DNA of 64,000 nucleotides. Source: Enterobacteriaceae endosymbiont of Donacia crassipes. GTDB taxonomy: Bacteria > Pseudomonadota > Gammaproteobacteria > Enterobacterales > Enterobacteriaceae. The notes beneath the pieces were generated by a model. The model searched no databases. It was not told the origin of the DNA and saw only the letters and a list, made by a program, of their open reading frames with translations. The stretch lies in the NCBI RefSeq assembly GCF_012569785.1, contig NZ_CP046202.1, forward strand, positions 5,671 through 69,670, written 5' to 3'. This document shows, piece by piece, positions 19,163 to 29,382 of this stretch; position 1 is the stretch's first letter, and each line of letters starts with the position of its first letter. The translations under genes were made by a program, and so were the position numbers.

Positions 19163-20161
19163 ATGAATTTAGAAAAAAAAAAACAAATAGCTCTTGAAAA
19201 TGCTATTACACAAATAGAAAACCAATTTGGTAAAGGTTCTATTATGAGATTAGGAGATAATAGAACTATGGATATAGAATCTATATCTACAGGATCTCTA
19301 TCTTTAGATAGAGCTTTAGGTATTGGAGGATTACCAATAGGTAGAATCGTAGAAATATATGGGCCTGAATCTTCTGGTAAAACCACTTTAACATTGCAAA
19401 TTATTGCAGAAGCTCAAAAACTACAAAAAATTTGTGCTTTTATTGATGCGGAACATGCATTAGATGCTTTCTATGCTAAAAAATTAAATGTTGATATTAA
19501 TAAATTATTATGTTCTCAACCAGATACAGGAGAACAAGCATTAGAATTATGTGATTCATTAGCTAAATCAGGTATTATAGATGTTATCATAGTAGATTCA
19601 GTTGCTGCTTTAACTCCAAAAGCTGAAATAGAAGGAGAAATAGGAGATTCACATATAGGTTTAGCAGCAAGAATGATGAGTCAAGCTATGAGAAAATTAG
19701 CAAGTAATTTAAAACAAACGAATACATTATTAATTTTTATTAATCAAATAAGAATGAAAATTGGTGTTTTATTTGGTAATCCTGAAGTAACAACTGGAGG
19801 AAATGCTTTAAAATTTTATGCTTCTGTTAGATTAGATATTCGTAAAATAGGTAATGTTAAAATTGGAGATAATATAATTGGTAGTGAAACTAGAGTAAAA
19901 GTTGTTAAAAATAAAGTTGCTGTACCTTTTAAAATAGCCGAATTTCAAATTATTTATGGTGAAGGAATTAATATTTACGGTGAATTATTAGATTTAGGAG
20001 TAAAAGAAAAAATAATTGAAAAATGTGGTTCATGGTATAGTTACCACAATGAAAAAATTGGTCAAGGAAAAATGAATGCTGTAAATTTTCTTAAAAAGAA
20101 TAAAAAACAATCAACAGAAATAGAAGAAAAATTAAAAAAAATTTTTTTTAAAAAAAAATAA
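19163..20161 (+). CDS. recA: recombinase RecA
   Basis: ATP-dependent strand-exchange protein for recombinational repair and SOS signalling. The core is almost identical to E. coli: [13 protein letters not shown], Walker [10 protein letters not shown] (67-75), [64 protein letters not shown]. Length 332 against 353: the acidic regulatory C-terminal tail is replaced by a short Lys-rich end. It starts the recA-alaS-csrA-tRNA order also found in E. coli, with recX missing. Confidence 0.98.
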   Translation: MNLEKKKQIALENAITQIENQFGKGSIMRLGDNRTMDIESISTGSLSLDRALGIGGLPIGRIVEIYGPESSGKTTLTLQIIAEAQKLQKICAFIDAEHALDAFYAKKLNVDINKLLCSQPDTGEQALELCDSLAKSGIIDVIIVDSVAALTPKAEIEGEIGDSHIGLAARMMSQAMRKLASNLKQTNTLLIFINQIRMKIGVLFGNPEVTTGGNALKFYASVRLDIRKIGNVKIGDNIIGSETRVKVVKNKVAVPFKIAEFQIIYGEGINIYGELLDLGVKEKIIEKCGSWYSYHNEKIGQGKMNAVNFLKKNKKQSTEIEEKLKKIFFKKK

Positions 20162-20224
20162 TATAAGTATATATTTAAGTTTTATAAATAATGTTTTAAA
20201 AAAAATTTAAGGTTAATTTATAAC

Positions 20225-22864
20225 ATGGATAATAAAATTGAAGAAATTCGTAAAATTTTTTTAGAATTTTTTAATAAAAAACAACATAAAATAATTAAAG
20301 AAAGTTCATTAATACCTTACAATGATTCATCATTATTATTTACAAATGCAGGTATGAATCAATTTAAAGAATATTTTTTAGGATATAAAAAATCTCCTTA
20401 TTCTAGAATTGTTACAGTACAAAAATGTATACGTATTGGAGGTAAACATAATGATTTTCAAAATGTAGGTTTTACAAACAGACATCATACATTTTTTGAA
20501 ATGTTAGGTAATTTTAGTTTTGGAGATTATTTTAAAAAAAAAGCTATTTTTTATGCATGGGAATTATTAACCGATTCCAAATGGTTTAATTTAGAACAAA
20601 AAAAAATATTTATTACTGTATATTATAAAGATATTGAAACTTATAATATTTGGAATAAAATTATTGGTATATCTAAAAAAAACTTAATTTTAATAGAAGA
20701 CAAAAATAATCAAAAATATAATTCTGATAATTTCTGGCAAATGTCTGAAACTGGCCCTTGTGGTCCATCTACTGAAATTTTTTATGATTTAGGTGATCAT
20801 TTACAAGGAAATATTAAAAATAATTCAGGTAATCGTTTTATTGAAATATGGAATATTGTTTTTATACAATTTAACAAAACATTAAATGGAAAATTAATTC
20901 CTTTAATAATAAAATCAGTAGATACTGGTATGGGATTAGAACGTATTACTAGTATTTTAGAAGGAGTTGATTCAAATTATAAAATATATTTTTTTAAAAA
21001 AATTATTCAAGAAATAGCTAATATAATTAAAGTACAAGATTTAGAACATAATTCTTTAAAAGTTATAGCAGATCATATTAGATCTACTATTTATTTAATA
21101 GCAGAAGGTATTGTTCCTAATAATGAAAAAAGAGGATATGTTTTAAGAAAAATTATTAGAAGAGCTATAAATCATGGAAAAATTTTAGGTAAAAAAGAAC
21201 CATTTTTTTATCAATTAGTAAAAATTTTTATTAAATATATAAGTGATAATGAAAAAATATTTTTAAATAAAAAATCTGATTTAATTATAAATATTATTAA
21301 AAATGAAGAAAAAAAATTTAATCAAATTATACATTCAGGGATTTTATTATTAGATAAAGAACTTAAAAAATCTAATAATAATTATTTAACAGGAAAACAA
21401 ATGTTTTATTTATATGATACTTTTGGATTATCTCCAGATTTAATTCAAAATATATGTATAAATAAAAATATTAATATAAATAAAAAAGAATTTATTAAAT
21501 ATATGGAAATTCAACGTCAAAAATCAAAAAAAAATAACTTTTTTAATGATAAAAATAATATTTATTATAAGAATAATATTTCTAAATTTGATGGATATAC
21601 AAATTTTATAACTTATAGTAAGATAATTGACATTTATGTAAATAAAATTACTCAAAATCAAATTAACTTAGGAGATCAAGGAGAAATAATACTAGATATC
21701 ACACCCTTTTATGGAGAATCAGGTGGCCAAAAAGGGGATATAGGATATTTAGAAAAAGATAAAAAAAATATTTTTCAAGTATATGATACAAAAATACAAG
21801 GAAATATAATTATTCATATAGGAAAAATGATTTTAGGTTCATTTAAAAAAAATGATTATTTATATTCTAAAATAGATATATTAAATCGTATGATGATTAG
21901 TAGAAATCATTCTGCAACACATTTATTACATACTATATTACGTAAAAAATTTGGTACATATGTACAACAAAAAGGATCGTTAATAACTAATAAATATTTA
22001 AGATTTGATTTCATATTAAATAATTCTTTAAAATTAGACGACATTTTATATATTGAAAAAAAAATTAATGGTTATATTTTTAAAAATATACCTATAAAAA
22101 TATATATAAAAAAAAAAGAAGAAATAAAAAATACAAAAAATATAATAGCATTATTTAAAAATAAATATTCTTCTCTTATAAGAATTGTAAATATTAAAAA
22201 TATTTCACAAGAATTATGTGGTGGCACACATGTTGAAAATACCGGTAAAATTGGTTTTTTTATCATTACTAAATTTTTAAATATTGCTAATGGTATAAAA
22301 CGTATACATGCAATTACACATAATATAGCATTAGAATATATACAAAAACAAAATAAAAATATTAAATATATTTCTAATTTATTTAATACAAATGAAGAAT
22401 ATTTAATACAAAATATTTTATTAAATAAAAAAAAAAATTATTTATTAAAACAAAATTTTAAAGAATTACAACAATATTTTTTTTTAAAAGAAGAAAATAT
22501 TTTATTGAAAAATAATATTTTATTAAATAATGTAAATATAATCATTAGTAAAATATATAATTTTAATCCAATATTTTTTAATTTTATTTTAAAAAAAATA
22601 CTAAAAAAATTAAGTAAAGTTATAATAATTTTATCTACTAAATGGGAAAAAAAAATATTTTTTATAATTAAAATTACAAAAAATATTAATAATAAAATAA
22701 ATGTTTTAGATATTATGAAAAGAAATTTAGATAAAAATGTTTGTAATATCAATGGATGTGCTAATATAGTTCAAGGTAATATTAATCTTAATATAGAACA
22801 ATATTATTTTATCTTATCTAAGATAAGAACATGTATTTTAAATAAAATAAATAAATTAAGTTAA
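20225..22864 (+). CDS. alaS: alanine--tRNA ligase
   Basis: Charges tRNA-Ala and edits Ser/Gly mischarging. Full length at 879 residues (E. coli 876). The class II core is conserved (SSLLFTNAGMNQFK, RIGGKHNDFQNVGFTNRHHTFFEMLGNFSFGDYFK, GPCGPSTEIFYD, VDTGMGLERI). The editing domain keeps its zinc motifs (NHSATHLLH and QELCGGTHVENTG). The C-Ala region after about 740 is strongly drifted and Asn/Lys/Ile-rich, but still present. It lies 63 bp after recA and 66 bp before csrA. Confidence 0.97.
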   Translation: MDNKIEEIRKIFLEFFNKKQHKIIKESSLIPYNDSSLLFTNAGMNQFKEYFLGYKKSPYSRIVTVQKCIRIGGKHNDFQNVGFTNRHHTFFEMLGNFSFGDYFKKKAIFYAWELLTDSKWFNLEQKKIFITVYYKDIETYNIWNKIIGISKKNLILIEDKNNQKYNSDNFWQMSETGPCGPSTEIFYDLGDHLQGNIKNNSGNRFIEIWNIVFIQFNKTLNGKLIPLIIKSVDTGMGLERITSILEGVDSNYKIYFFKKIIQEIANIIKVQDLEHNSLKVIADHIRSTIYLIAEGIVPNNEKRGYVLRKIIRRAINHGKILGKKEPFFYQLVKIFIKYISDNEKIFLNKKSDLIINIIKNEEKKFNQIIHSGILLLDKELKKSNNNYLTGKQMFYLYDTFGLSPDLIQNICINKNININKKEFIKYMEIQRQKSKKNNFFNDKNNIYYKNNISKFDGYTNFITYSKIIDIYVNKITQNQINLGDQGEIILDITPFYGESGGQKGDIGYLEKDKKNIFQVYDTKIQGNIIIHIGKMILGSFKKNDYLYSKIDILNRMMISRNHSATHLLHTILRKKFGTYVQQKGSLITNKYLRFDFILNNSLKLDDILYIEKKINGYIFKNIPIKIYIKKKEEIKNTKNIIALFKNKYSSLIRIVNIKNISQELCGGTHVENTGKIGFFIITKFLNIANGIKRIHAITHNIALEYIQKQNKNIKYISNLFNTNEEYLIQNILLNKKKNYLLKQNFKELQQYFFLKEENILLKNNILLNNVNIIISKIYNFNPIFFNFILKKILKKLSKVIIILSTKWEKKIFFIIKITKNINNKINVLDIMKRNLDKNVCNINGCANIVQGNINLNIEQYYFILSKIRTCILNKINKLS

Positions 22865-22918
22865 TAATTTAAATAAAATTATAATATAATAATACATATT
22901 TTATATTTTATTTCTTTT

Positions 22919-22924
22919 AAGGAG
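22919..22924 (+). promoter_or_regulatory. strong Shine-Dalgarno of csrA
   Basis: AAGGAG six bases before the csrA ATG, one of the clearest ribosome sites in the window. Its GGA is also the core of a CsrA recognition element; E. coli CsrA represses its own mRNA at such sites, so autoregulation is possible but not shown. Confidence 0.7.
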
Positions 22925-22930
22925 AAAAGA

Positions 22931-23122
22931 ATGTTAATTCTTACTCGTCGAATAGGCGAAACACTTATGATTGGTGATGAAGTTATGGTAACAGTATTGG
23001 GAATAAAAGGAAATCAGGTTCGAATAGGTGTTAATGCTCCTAGAGAAATTGCTGTTCATCGTGAAGAAATATATCAACGTATACAAGCAGAAAAAAATCA
23101 ACAAACAAATTTAATAAAATAA
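22931..23122 (+). CDS. csrA: carbon storage regulator CsrA
   Basis: Dimeric RNA-binding translational regulator that recognises GGA in hairpin loops near ribosome binding sites. 63 residues (E. coli 61), nearly identical through residue 50: [49 protein letters not shown], with the RNA-binding Leu4 and Arg44 present. Keeping a global post-transcriptional regulator is notable in such a reduced genome. It follows alaS and precedes tRNA-Ser and tRNA-Arg, the E. coli order. Confidence 0.98.
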   Translation: MLILTRRIGETLMIGDEVMVTVLGIKGNQVRIGVNAPREIAVHREEIYQRIQAEKNQQTNLIK

Positions 23123-23194
23123 TTTTATTATTTTTTTCATAAAAAAAATTTGACAAAATTTGTCTATTAGATATAATATACATTTATATATAAT

Positions 23195-23281
23195 GGTGAG
23201 ATGGCCGAGTGGTTTAAGGCGCACCCCTGCTAAGGGTGTATGTAGTATGCTACATCGAGGGTTCGAATCTCTCTCTCACCG
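23195..23281 (+). tRNA. serV: tRNA-Ser (GCU)
   Basis: Class II tRNA starting GGTGAGATGGCCGAGTGG with anticodon loop CTGCTAA (GCU, AGC/AGU codons), long variable arm (TATGTAGTATGCTACATC), T loop GTTCGAATC, 3' acceptor strand TCTCACC pairing with the start and discriminator G. No CCA is encoded. Same place, after csrA, as E. coli serV. Confidence 0.97.
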
Positions 23282-23288
23282 GGGAAAA

Positions 23289-23361
23289 GCATCCGTAACT
23301 CAGTGGATAGAGTACTCGGCTACGAACCGAGTGGTCGGGGGTTCAAATCCTCCCGGATGCA
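23289..23361 (+). tRNA. argV: tRNA-Arg (ACG)
   Basis: Starts GCATCCGTAACTCAGTGG, anticodon loop CTACGAA (ACG), T loop GTTCAAATC; the acceptor GCATCCG pairs with CGGATGC, discriminator A, no CCA. The D loop is one base shorter than in E. coli. Its A34 must be deaminated to inosine to read CGU, CGC and CGA; the required deaminase TadA is encoded at 33772-34251. Seven bases after tRNA-Ser(GCU). Confidence 0.97.
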
Positions 23362-23477
23362 GTTAAAACTTATTTTATTCAAATAATAATTAGAACTTTT
23401 TTGAAAAAAAATATTATTAATTTTGCAAAGTTTAAAATTTATATTTTATTTATTTTATCTATTTTATTTATTTTTAT

Positions 23478-24305
23478 TTATAGAGAATTACGTAAAATAT
23501 CATTTATTTCAACTTTACTCAAAGTTTTTTTATCTACTTTTTTTACTATTATTGCACAATATAAATTGTATTTTCCATTATTAGACGGTAAAGTACCTGG
23601 AACAACAACTGAATAACTAGGTACTATACCATAGTGAATCAATCCATTTTCTCTGTCATAAATTTTAGTACTTTGTCCAATATATACTCCCATTGAAATT
23701 ACTGATCCTTCTTTTACAAGGACTCCTTCTACTATTTCAGATCTAGCTCCTATAAAACAATTATTTTCTATAATAGTAGGTTTGGATTGTATAGGTTCCA
23801 AAACACCGCCAATACCTACTCCACCAGAGATATGAACATTATTTCCTATTTGAGCACAAGATCCTATTGTAGACCAAGTATCTATCATAGTTTTTTTACC
23901 AATAAAAGCACCTATATTAATAAAAGATGGCATTAAAATTGCATTTTTAGAAATAAAAGAACCATATCTTACAACAGTAGGAGGTACAACTCGACATTTT
24001 ATATCTTCAAAATGATTTTTTTGACTATTATAATTAAATTTTAAAGGTATTTTGTCGTAAAAATTATTATATGATCCTTTTAATAAAAAATTTTTACTGA
24101 TTTTAAAATACAATAATATAGCTTTTTTTATCCATTTATTAATTATCCATTGTCCTTTAATATTTTCAGCTACTCTAATTATACCTTTATCTAAAAATTT
24201 AATTACTGTATTAATATTATTAATAACTTCTTTTTTATATAAAAAATTATCATTTTTTTTATAATTAATAAAATAATCTTCTATAATATTTTTTAAGTTT
24301 TTCAT
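23478..24305 (-). CDS. dapD: tetrahydrodipicolinate N-succinyltransferase DapD
   Basis: Succinylates tetrahydrodipicolinate in the meso-diaminopimelate/lysine pathway, downstream of DapA and DapB (also in this window). 275 residues (E. coli 274). An N-terminal helical domain is followed by the left-handed beta-helix with hexapeptide repeats ([57 protein letters not shown]) and the C-terminal [14 protein letters not shown]. The gene is alone on its strand next to ligA. Confidence 0.97.
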   Translation of the reverse strand: MKNLKNIIEDYFINYKKNDNFLYKKEVINNINTVIKFLDKGIIRVAENIKGQWIINKWIKKAILLYFKISKNFLLKGSYNNFYDKIPLKFNYNSQKNHFEDIKCRVVPPTVVRYGSFISKNAILMPSFINIGAFIGKKTMIDTWSTIGSCAQIGNNVHISGGVGIGGVLEPIQSKPTIIENNCFIGARSEIVEGVLVKEGSVISMGVYIGQSTKIYDRENGLIHYGIVPSYSVVVPGTLPSNNGKYNLYCAIIVKKVDKKTLSKVEINDILRNSL

Positions 24306-24396
24306 ATAATTAAATTATTGTAAATTTTATTAAAATATTATTGACAATAATATCATTGATTTTTATAATTCACAAATTTAAATTTTGTAAAAAAAA

Positions 24397-26463
24397 TCAA
24401 AATGATTTTTTTTTTAATAAAGAAATTATTTGATTTTCATTAATAATTTTAATATTTAATTTATTTGCTTTTGATAATTTAGAACCAGGATTTTTACCTA
24501 AAATTAATAAATTAGTTTTTTTATTAATACTTTCAACTATTTTAGCACCTAAAATAATTAATTGATCTAAAATATATGATCTTTTAATAGAAATAAATGT
24601 CCCAGTAATAGAAATTTTTTTTTTATAAAAAAAATTTTTTTTTAAAATATTTTTAGGATAAATAATATTTATTTTTTCTAATAATTTAGTAATTACATAG
24701 ATATTATCTTGATTTTTAATAAAATTTAAAATATTTATTAAATTTTTTTTTCCTATTCCTTTTATATTATGTAATTCAATTATATTAGTATTTAAAAACT
24801 TATTTAATGTTTTGAAAGATAATGATATTTTATATGATGTTACTTTTCCAATTCCAGGAATACCTAAAGAAAATAAAAATTTATTGAATATTACATTTTG
24901 TTTTTTTTGTAAAGATTTTAAAATTTTTTTAATAGATTTAATGTTTAAATTATTTATTTTAGATAAAATTTTAATATTCAAATTTAATAAATCTATAACA
25001 TTTTTTATTAAATTTTGTTCTACAAGTTTATTAATTAATTGATTTCCTATAAAACTAATATTTATAGCATCTCTAGAAATAAAATGTTTTAAATATGCTT
25101 TTAGTTGAGATTTACAAGATAGTCCTGCTGGACAAAATAAATAATTCTCTTTTATTTGAAGTGAAGAATAACAACTAGGACAAATTTTAGGTATAGAAAT
25201 TTTTTTTATTTTTTTAGAAAATCTTTTTGTTTTAATTACATGAGTAATTTTAGGAATTACATCTCCACATCTTTGTATAACAATTGTATCTCCTATTTTT
25301 AAATCTAATTTTTTTATTTCATTAATATTATATAATGTTGCAAAATTAATATTAACTCCAGTAATATTAACAGTATCAAATTTAGCAATTGGGGTAAAAA
25401 TTCCTGTACGTCCTATTTGGAAAATTACTTTTTTTAGTAATGTTATTTTTTCTTGTGAAGGAAATTTATATGCAATAGACCATTTAGGAGCATGATTGGT
25501 ATAACCAATAATATTTTGTTGTTGAATATTATTTATTTTAATAACAATACCATCAATATTATAAGGTAATAAATTTCTAGTTTTTTGAAAAAATTTATAA
25601 TAATTAGTTATCTTATTATAAGAAGATAAAACTTTAGTATATTGTGATATAGGAATACCCCAAGTTTTTAAATTATTTAATATTCCTTTTTGACTAAAAG
25701 CAAATTTTTTATTTACAAATCCAATACCGTAACTAAAAAAACTTAGTAAATTTAAATATTTTTTATTATAATTTTTATTTGATTTTAGAATTCCATAAGT
25801 AGCACTTCTTGTATTACTAAATACTTTAGATCTAATAATTTTTTTTTGATTTAATGTTTGAAAATTTTTTTTTAAAATAAAAATTTCCCCTCTAACTTCT
25901 AGATATTTAGGAAATATATTTCCTTTTAAAATATGAGGAATATCCTCAATTTGTAATACATTTTTAGTAATGTTTTCTCCTATTAAACCATCTCCTCTTG
26001 TTGAGGCACTAAATAGTATTCCATATTTATATAATAAATTAACTGCTATTCCATCAAATTTTAATTCACAACAAAATTCAAATTTATTAACAATTTTTTT
26101 TATAGGATAAAAAAAATTTTTTAATAGATCATTTTCATTAAAAACATTATTTAATGATAACATTAACATTTTATGTTTTATTTTTTGATATATTAATGTT
26201 GATTTAGTACCTACTATTTGAGTAGGAGAATATTTATCTCTTAAATAAGGATATAAATCTTCTAATTTTTTTAATTTATTAATTAATTTATCATATTGAT
26301 AATCTAAAATATTAGAATTATTTAAAACATAATATTTATAATTATAATTATTAATTATTTTACGTAACTTTATTATTTTTTTTTTATAAAAAAAAAGCTT
26401 AGAAATTTTATATAAAATATTTATTATTTTATTAATATAAAATTTTAAATTTTTTTCTTCCAT
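24397..26463 (-). CDS. ligA: NAD+-dependent DNA ligase
   Basis: Seals nicks in replication and repair. Domains in order: Ia/adenylation domain with the active-site lysine in CELKFDGIAV, the STRGDGLIGENITKN block, OB fold (VIQRCGDVIPKI), zinc finger CPSC ... CPAGLSC, HhH repeats (LFSLGIPGIGKVTSYKI, IELHNIKGIGKKN) and a C-terminal BRCT domain. At 688 residues it is about 17 longer than E. coli, all at the N-terminus, where no internal ATG offers a better start. The first 19 bases overlap the end of cysS, suggesting translational coupling. Confidence 0.95.
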   Translation of the reverse strand: MEEKNLKFYINKIINILYKISKLFFYKKKIIKLRKIINNYNYKYYVLNNSNILDYQYDKLINKLKKLEDLYPYLRDKYSPTQIVGTKSTLIYQKIKHKMLMLSLNNVFNENDLLKNFFYPIKKIVNKFEFCCELKFDGIAVNLLYKYGILFSASTRGDGLIGENITKNVLQIEDIPHILKGNIFPKYLEVRGEIFILKKNFQTLNQKKIIRSKVFSNTRSATYGILKSNKNYNKKYLNLLSFFSYGIGFVNKKFAFSQKGILNNLKTWGIPISQYTKVLSSYNKITNYYKFFQKTRNLLPYNIDGIVIKINNIQQQNIIGYTNHAPKWSIAYKFPSQEKITLLKKVIFQIGRTGIFTPIAKFDTVNITGVNINFATLYNINEIKKLDLKIGDTIVIQRCGDVIPKITHVIKTKRFSKKIKKISIPKICPSCYSSLQIKENYLFCPAGLSCKSQLKAYLKHFISRDAINISFIGNQLINKLVEQNLIKNVIDLLNLNIKILSKINNLNIKSIKKILKSLQKKQNVIFNKFLFSLGIPGIGKVTSYKISLSFKTLNKFLNTNIIELHNIKGIGKKNLINILNFIKNQDNIYVITKLLEKINIIYPKNILKKNFFYKKKISITGTFISIKRSYILDQLIILGAKIVESINKKTNLLILGKNPGSKLSKANKLNIKIINENQIISLLKKKSF

Positions 26464-27854
26464 ATAGTTCCATTAATAGTATCTTCTAAAAAAATATTTT
26501 TATTTTTTAATTTTTTTCTAATTAAATCTGCTTTATTCCAAAGTTTATTATGACGTGCAATATTACGAATTTTTATTAATTGTTCAATTTCATTTTTATC
26601 ATAAAAATTATGTAAATTTATATTTTTTTGTAAATATGTTTTAGGATTATAAAATAAAAGTCCTAAAATATTTCCTAATTTTTTTAATTTTAAAATTAAA
26701 TAATTAGTAATTAAATATTTTTTTTGTTGATACGCAATATTTATTTTACGTGAAATTTTAAATAAAATACTATATGCTTTAGGAGTATTAAAATCATCAT
26801 TCATAGCATTATAGAATTGTTGTTCTAATAAAAAAAAATTATTTTTCAAATTTTCTACTATCTTAAAAGAATAACTCTGATAAGATAAAGAAATATATAA
26901 TTTATGTAAAACTGACTGTACCTGTCTTAATTTAATTTCATTGTATATAATAGGACTACGATAATGAGTAGCAGTTAAAAAATATCTGACAACTTCTTTA
27001 TTATATTTTGATAAAATATCTTTTATTTTTAAAGTATTTTTTAAAGATTTTGACATTTTTTTATTATTAATAATAATCATTCCTGTATGTATCCAATAAT
27101 TAACATAAAATTTTTTATCTATACAAGAAGATTGTGCTAATTCATTTTCATGATGGGGAAAAATTAAATCATTACCTCCTCCATGTATATCAAAACATTT
27201 TCCTAAATATTTACGACTTAAGGTAGAACATTCTATATGCCAACCAGGACGACCATATCCCCAAGGTGAAATCCAACCTATTTCTAATTTAGAAATTAAT
27301 TTCCATAAAATAAAATCTTTGTAATTTTTTTTAAAATTAATATTTTTAATTCTTAAAGTTGATTTTAATAAATTTATTTTTTGTTTGGATAATATTCCAT
27401 AATTTAAATATTTTTTAATAGAAAACATAATATCGCCATTTTTAGCAATATATGCAGTATTATTTATTAATAATTTTTCTATTATGCAAATAATATCTTT
27501 TATATGATCAGTAACTTTAGGTTCAAAATAAGGAGGTAAAATATTTAAATTATTAAAATCTTTAGAAATATTATTAATTATATTTTTTGTAAAATATTTT
27601 ATATTTTGATTTTTTTTTTTTGCTATATTAATAATTTTATCATCAATATCAGTAATATTTCTTATATATTTAATTTCATAACCTAAAAATTTTAAATATC
27701 TAATAATAACATCAAATATAATAAAAGTTCTTCCATGACCAATATGGCACATATCATATGTGGTTATACCACATACATAAATTTTTACCTGTTTTTTATT
27801 AATAGGGGAAAAAAATTCTTTTTTTTTACTTAATGTATTAAAAATTTTTAACAT
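26445..27854 (-). CDS. cysS: cysteine--tRNA ligase
   Basis: Charges tRNA-Cys (its tRNA is encoded at 59518-59588). 469 residues (E. coli 461) with the zinc/HIGH region YVCGITTYDMCHIGHGRT, RNITDIDDKII, the zinc ligand region GWHIECSTLSRKYLG and HHENELAQS, and the KMSKS motif NNKKMSKSLKN. The C-terminal anticodon-binding region is present though divergent. It overlaps ligA by 19 bases on the same strand. Confidence 0.97.
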   Translation of the reverse strand: MLKIFNTLSKKKEFFSPINKKQVKIYVCGITTYDMCHIGHGRTFIIFDVIIRYLKFLGYEIKYIRNITDIDDKIINIAKKKNQNIKYFTKNIINNISKDFNNLNILPPYFEPKVTDHIKDIICIIEKLLINNTAYIAKNGDIMFSIKKYLNYGILSKQKINLLKSTLRIKNINFKKNYKDFILWKLISKLEIGWISPWGYGRPGWHIECSTLSRKYLGKCFDIHGGGNDLIFPHHENELAQSSCIDKKFYVNYWIHTGMIIINNKKMSKSLKNTLKIKDILSKYNKEVVRYFLTATHYRSPIIYNEIKLRQVQSVLHKLYISLSYQSYSFKIVENLKNNFFLLEQQFYNAMNDDFNTPKAYSILFKISRKINIAYQQKKYLITNYLILKLKKLGNILGLLFYNPKTYLQKNINLHNFYDKNEIEQLIKIRNIARHNKLWNKADLIRKKLKNKNIFLEDTINGTIWKKKI

Positions 27855-27947
27855 TGATTATCTCTTAATAAAAATCTTACATAATATTTTTATATTAAAT
27901 CTTTTTTATATAAAATATCATAAAAATATTTTTTAAATTTAATTATT

Positions 27948-29324
27948 CTAATTATTATAATAATTAGAATAATTATCAAAACGTGTAATTTGATTATTAA
28001 AAATTAATTTTATAGTTCCAATAGGTCCATTTCTTTGTTTTCCTATAATAATTTCAGCAACACCATGTAAATTAGTATTTTCATTATATACTTCATCTCT
28101 ATAAATAAACATAATAAGATCCGCATCTTGTTCTATTGAACCTGATTCTCTTAAATCAGAATTCATTGGACGTTTATCAGATCTTTGTTCTAAAGATCTA
28201 TTTAATTGAGATAACGCAACTACAGGTACATGTAATTCTTTAGCTAAAGCTTTTAAAGAACGAGAAATTTCAGAAATTTCTAAAGTTCTATTAAAAGATA
28301 AAGATGGTACTCTGATTAACTGTAAATAATCTATCATAATTAAACATAATCCATTATGTTCTCTAAATATTTTTCTAGCACGTGATCTAATTTCTGTAGG
28401 AGTTAATTCAGAAGAATCATCAATATATATATTTTTTCTTTTTAATAAAATTTCCATAGTAGTTGATATTTTTTTCCAATCGTCATCATTTAATTGTCCT
28501 GTTCTAATTTTACTTTGATGAACACGAGAAAGAGATGCTAACATACGAATCATAATTTGTTCACAAGGCATTTCTAAACTAAATATCAATACAGGTTTAT
28601 CTTGAGATATTGCTGTATATTCACAAATATTCATTGCTAATGTAGTTTTACCCATAGCGGGACGTGCAGCAATTATTATAAGATCAGATTTTTGTAATCC
28701 AGCTGTTTTTTTATTTAATTCATGATAACCAGTATCTATTCCGGTTATACCATCTTTAGGCATATTATAAAATGATTCAATTTTAGAAATAGTAACTTCT
28801 AGTATTTCTTCTAAATTTTTTGGTTTAGTATCTTTATTTAAACGTTTTTCTGCTATTTTAAATACAAGTGATTCTGCTAAATTTAATAAATATTCACTAT
28901 TTCTTCCATTAGGATAATATCCTGCTTCTGCTATTGTATTAGCAACTGATATCATTTCTCTAATAATCGCACGTTCATGAACAATATCTGCATATGCAGA
29001 TATATTAGATATACTAGGAATATTTTTTGATAATTCAGCAAGATATGCAAATCCTCCTACTTGACTTAATTTATTTTTACCTTCTAAAGATTCTGAAAGT
29101 GTTATTAAATCAATAGGTTTACCTAATTCTATTAAATAATTCATTTCATTAAAAATTATCTTATGTGATAAAATAAAAAAATCATCTACTATTATTTTTT
29201 TTGTAATATGATCCCATCGATTATTATCTAACATTAATCCTCCTAATATTGATTGTTCTGCTTCCAAAGAATGAGGAGGGGTTTTTATTTTTTCAATTTG
29301 AGGATCTTTTTTAAATTGTTTCAT
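27948..29324 (-). CDS. dnaB: replicative DNA helicase DnaB
   Basis: Hexameric 5'-3' helicase at the replication fork. 458 residues (E. coli 471). The N-terminal collar domain (PPHSLEAEQSILGGLMLDN) is followed by the RecA-like motor: GLQKSDLIIIAARPAMGKTTLAMNI (Walker A), the Walker B segment LIMIDYLQLI, the LSQLNRSLEQRSDKRPMNSDLRESG block and EIIIGKQRNGPIGT. Well conserved. Upstream of dusA on the same strand; as I recall the two are near neighbours in E. coli. Confidence 0.97.
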   Translation of the reverse strand: MKQFKKDPQIEKIKTPPHSLEAEQSILGGLMLDNNRWDHITKKIIVDDFFILSHKIIFNEMNYLIELGKPIDLITLSESLEGKNKLSQVGGFAYLAELSKNIPSISNISAYADIVHERAIIREMISVANTIAEAGYYPNGRNSEYLLNLAESLVFKIAEKRLNKDTKPKNLEEILEVTISKIESFYNMPKDGITGIDTGYHELNKKTAGLQKSDLIIIAARPAMGKTTLAMNICEYTAISQDKPVLIFSLEMPCEQIMIRMLASLSRVHQSKIRTGQLNDDDWKKISTTMEILLKRKNIYIDDSSELTPTEIRSRARKIFREHNGLCLIMIDYLQLIRVPSLSFNRTLEISEISRSLKALAKELHVPVVALSQLNRSLEQRSDKRPMNSDLRESGSIEQDADLIMFIYRDEVYNENTNLHGVAEIIIGKQRNGPIGTIKLIFNNQITRFDNYSNYYNN

Positions 29325-29382
29325 TCAATTATTTTTTACCATATATAAATATAATTTTTAATTTACTAAAATAGTAAATATA

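Noticed and set aside
22072-22752. Minus-strand hydrophobic frames within alaS
   Set aside because: They are the antisense of Lys/Asn-rich codons; alaS is intact across the region.
23160-23366. 68-residue reading frame across the tRNA-Ser and tRNA-Arg genes
   Set aside because: The sequence is fully explained by the two tRNAs.
23401-23616. Plus-strand 71-residue frame opposite dapD
   Set aside because: Antisense to the conserved C-terminal end of DapD; hydrophobic composition is an effect of AT-rich DNA.
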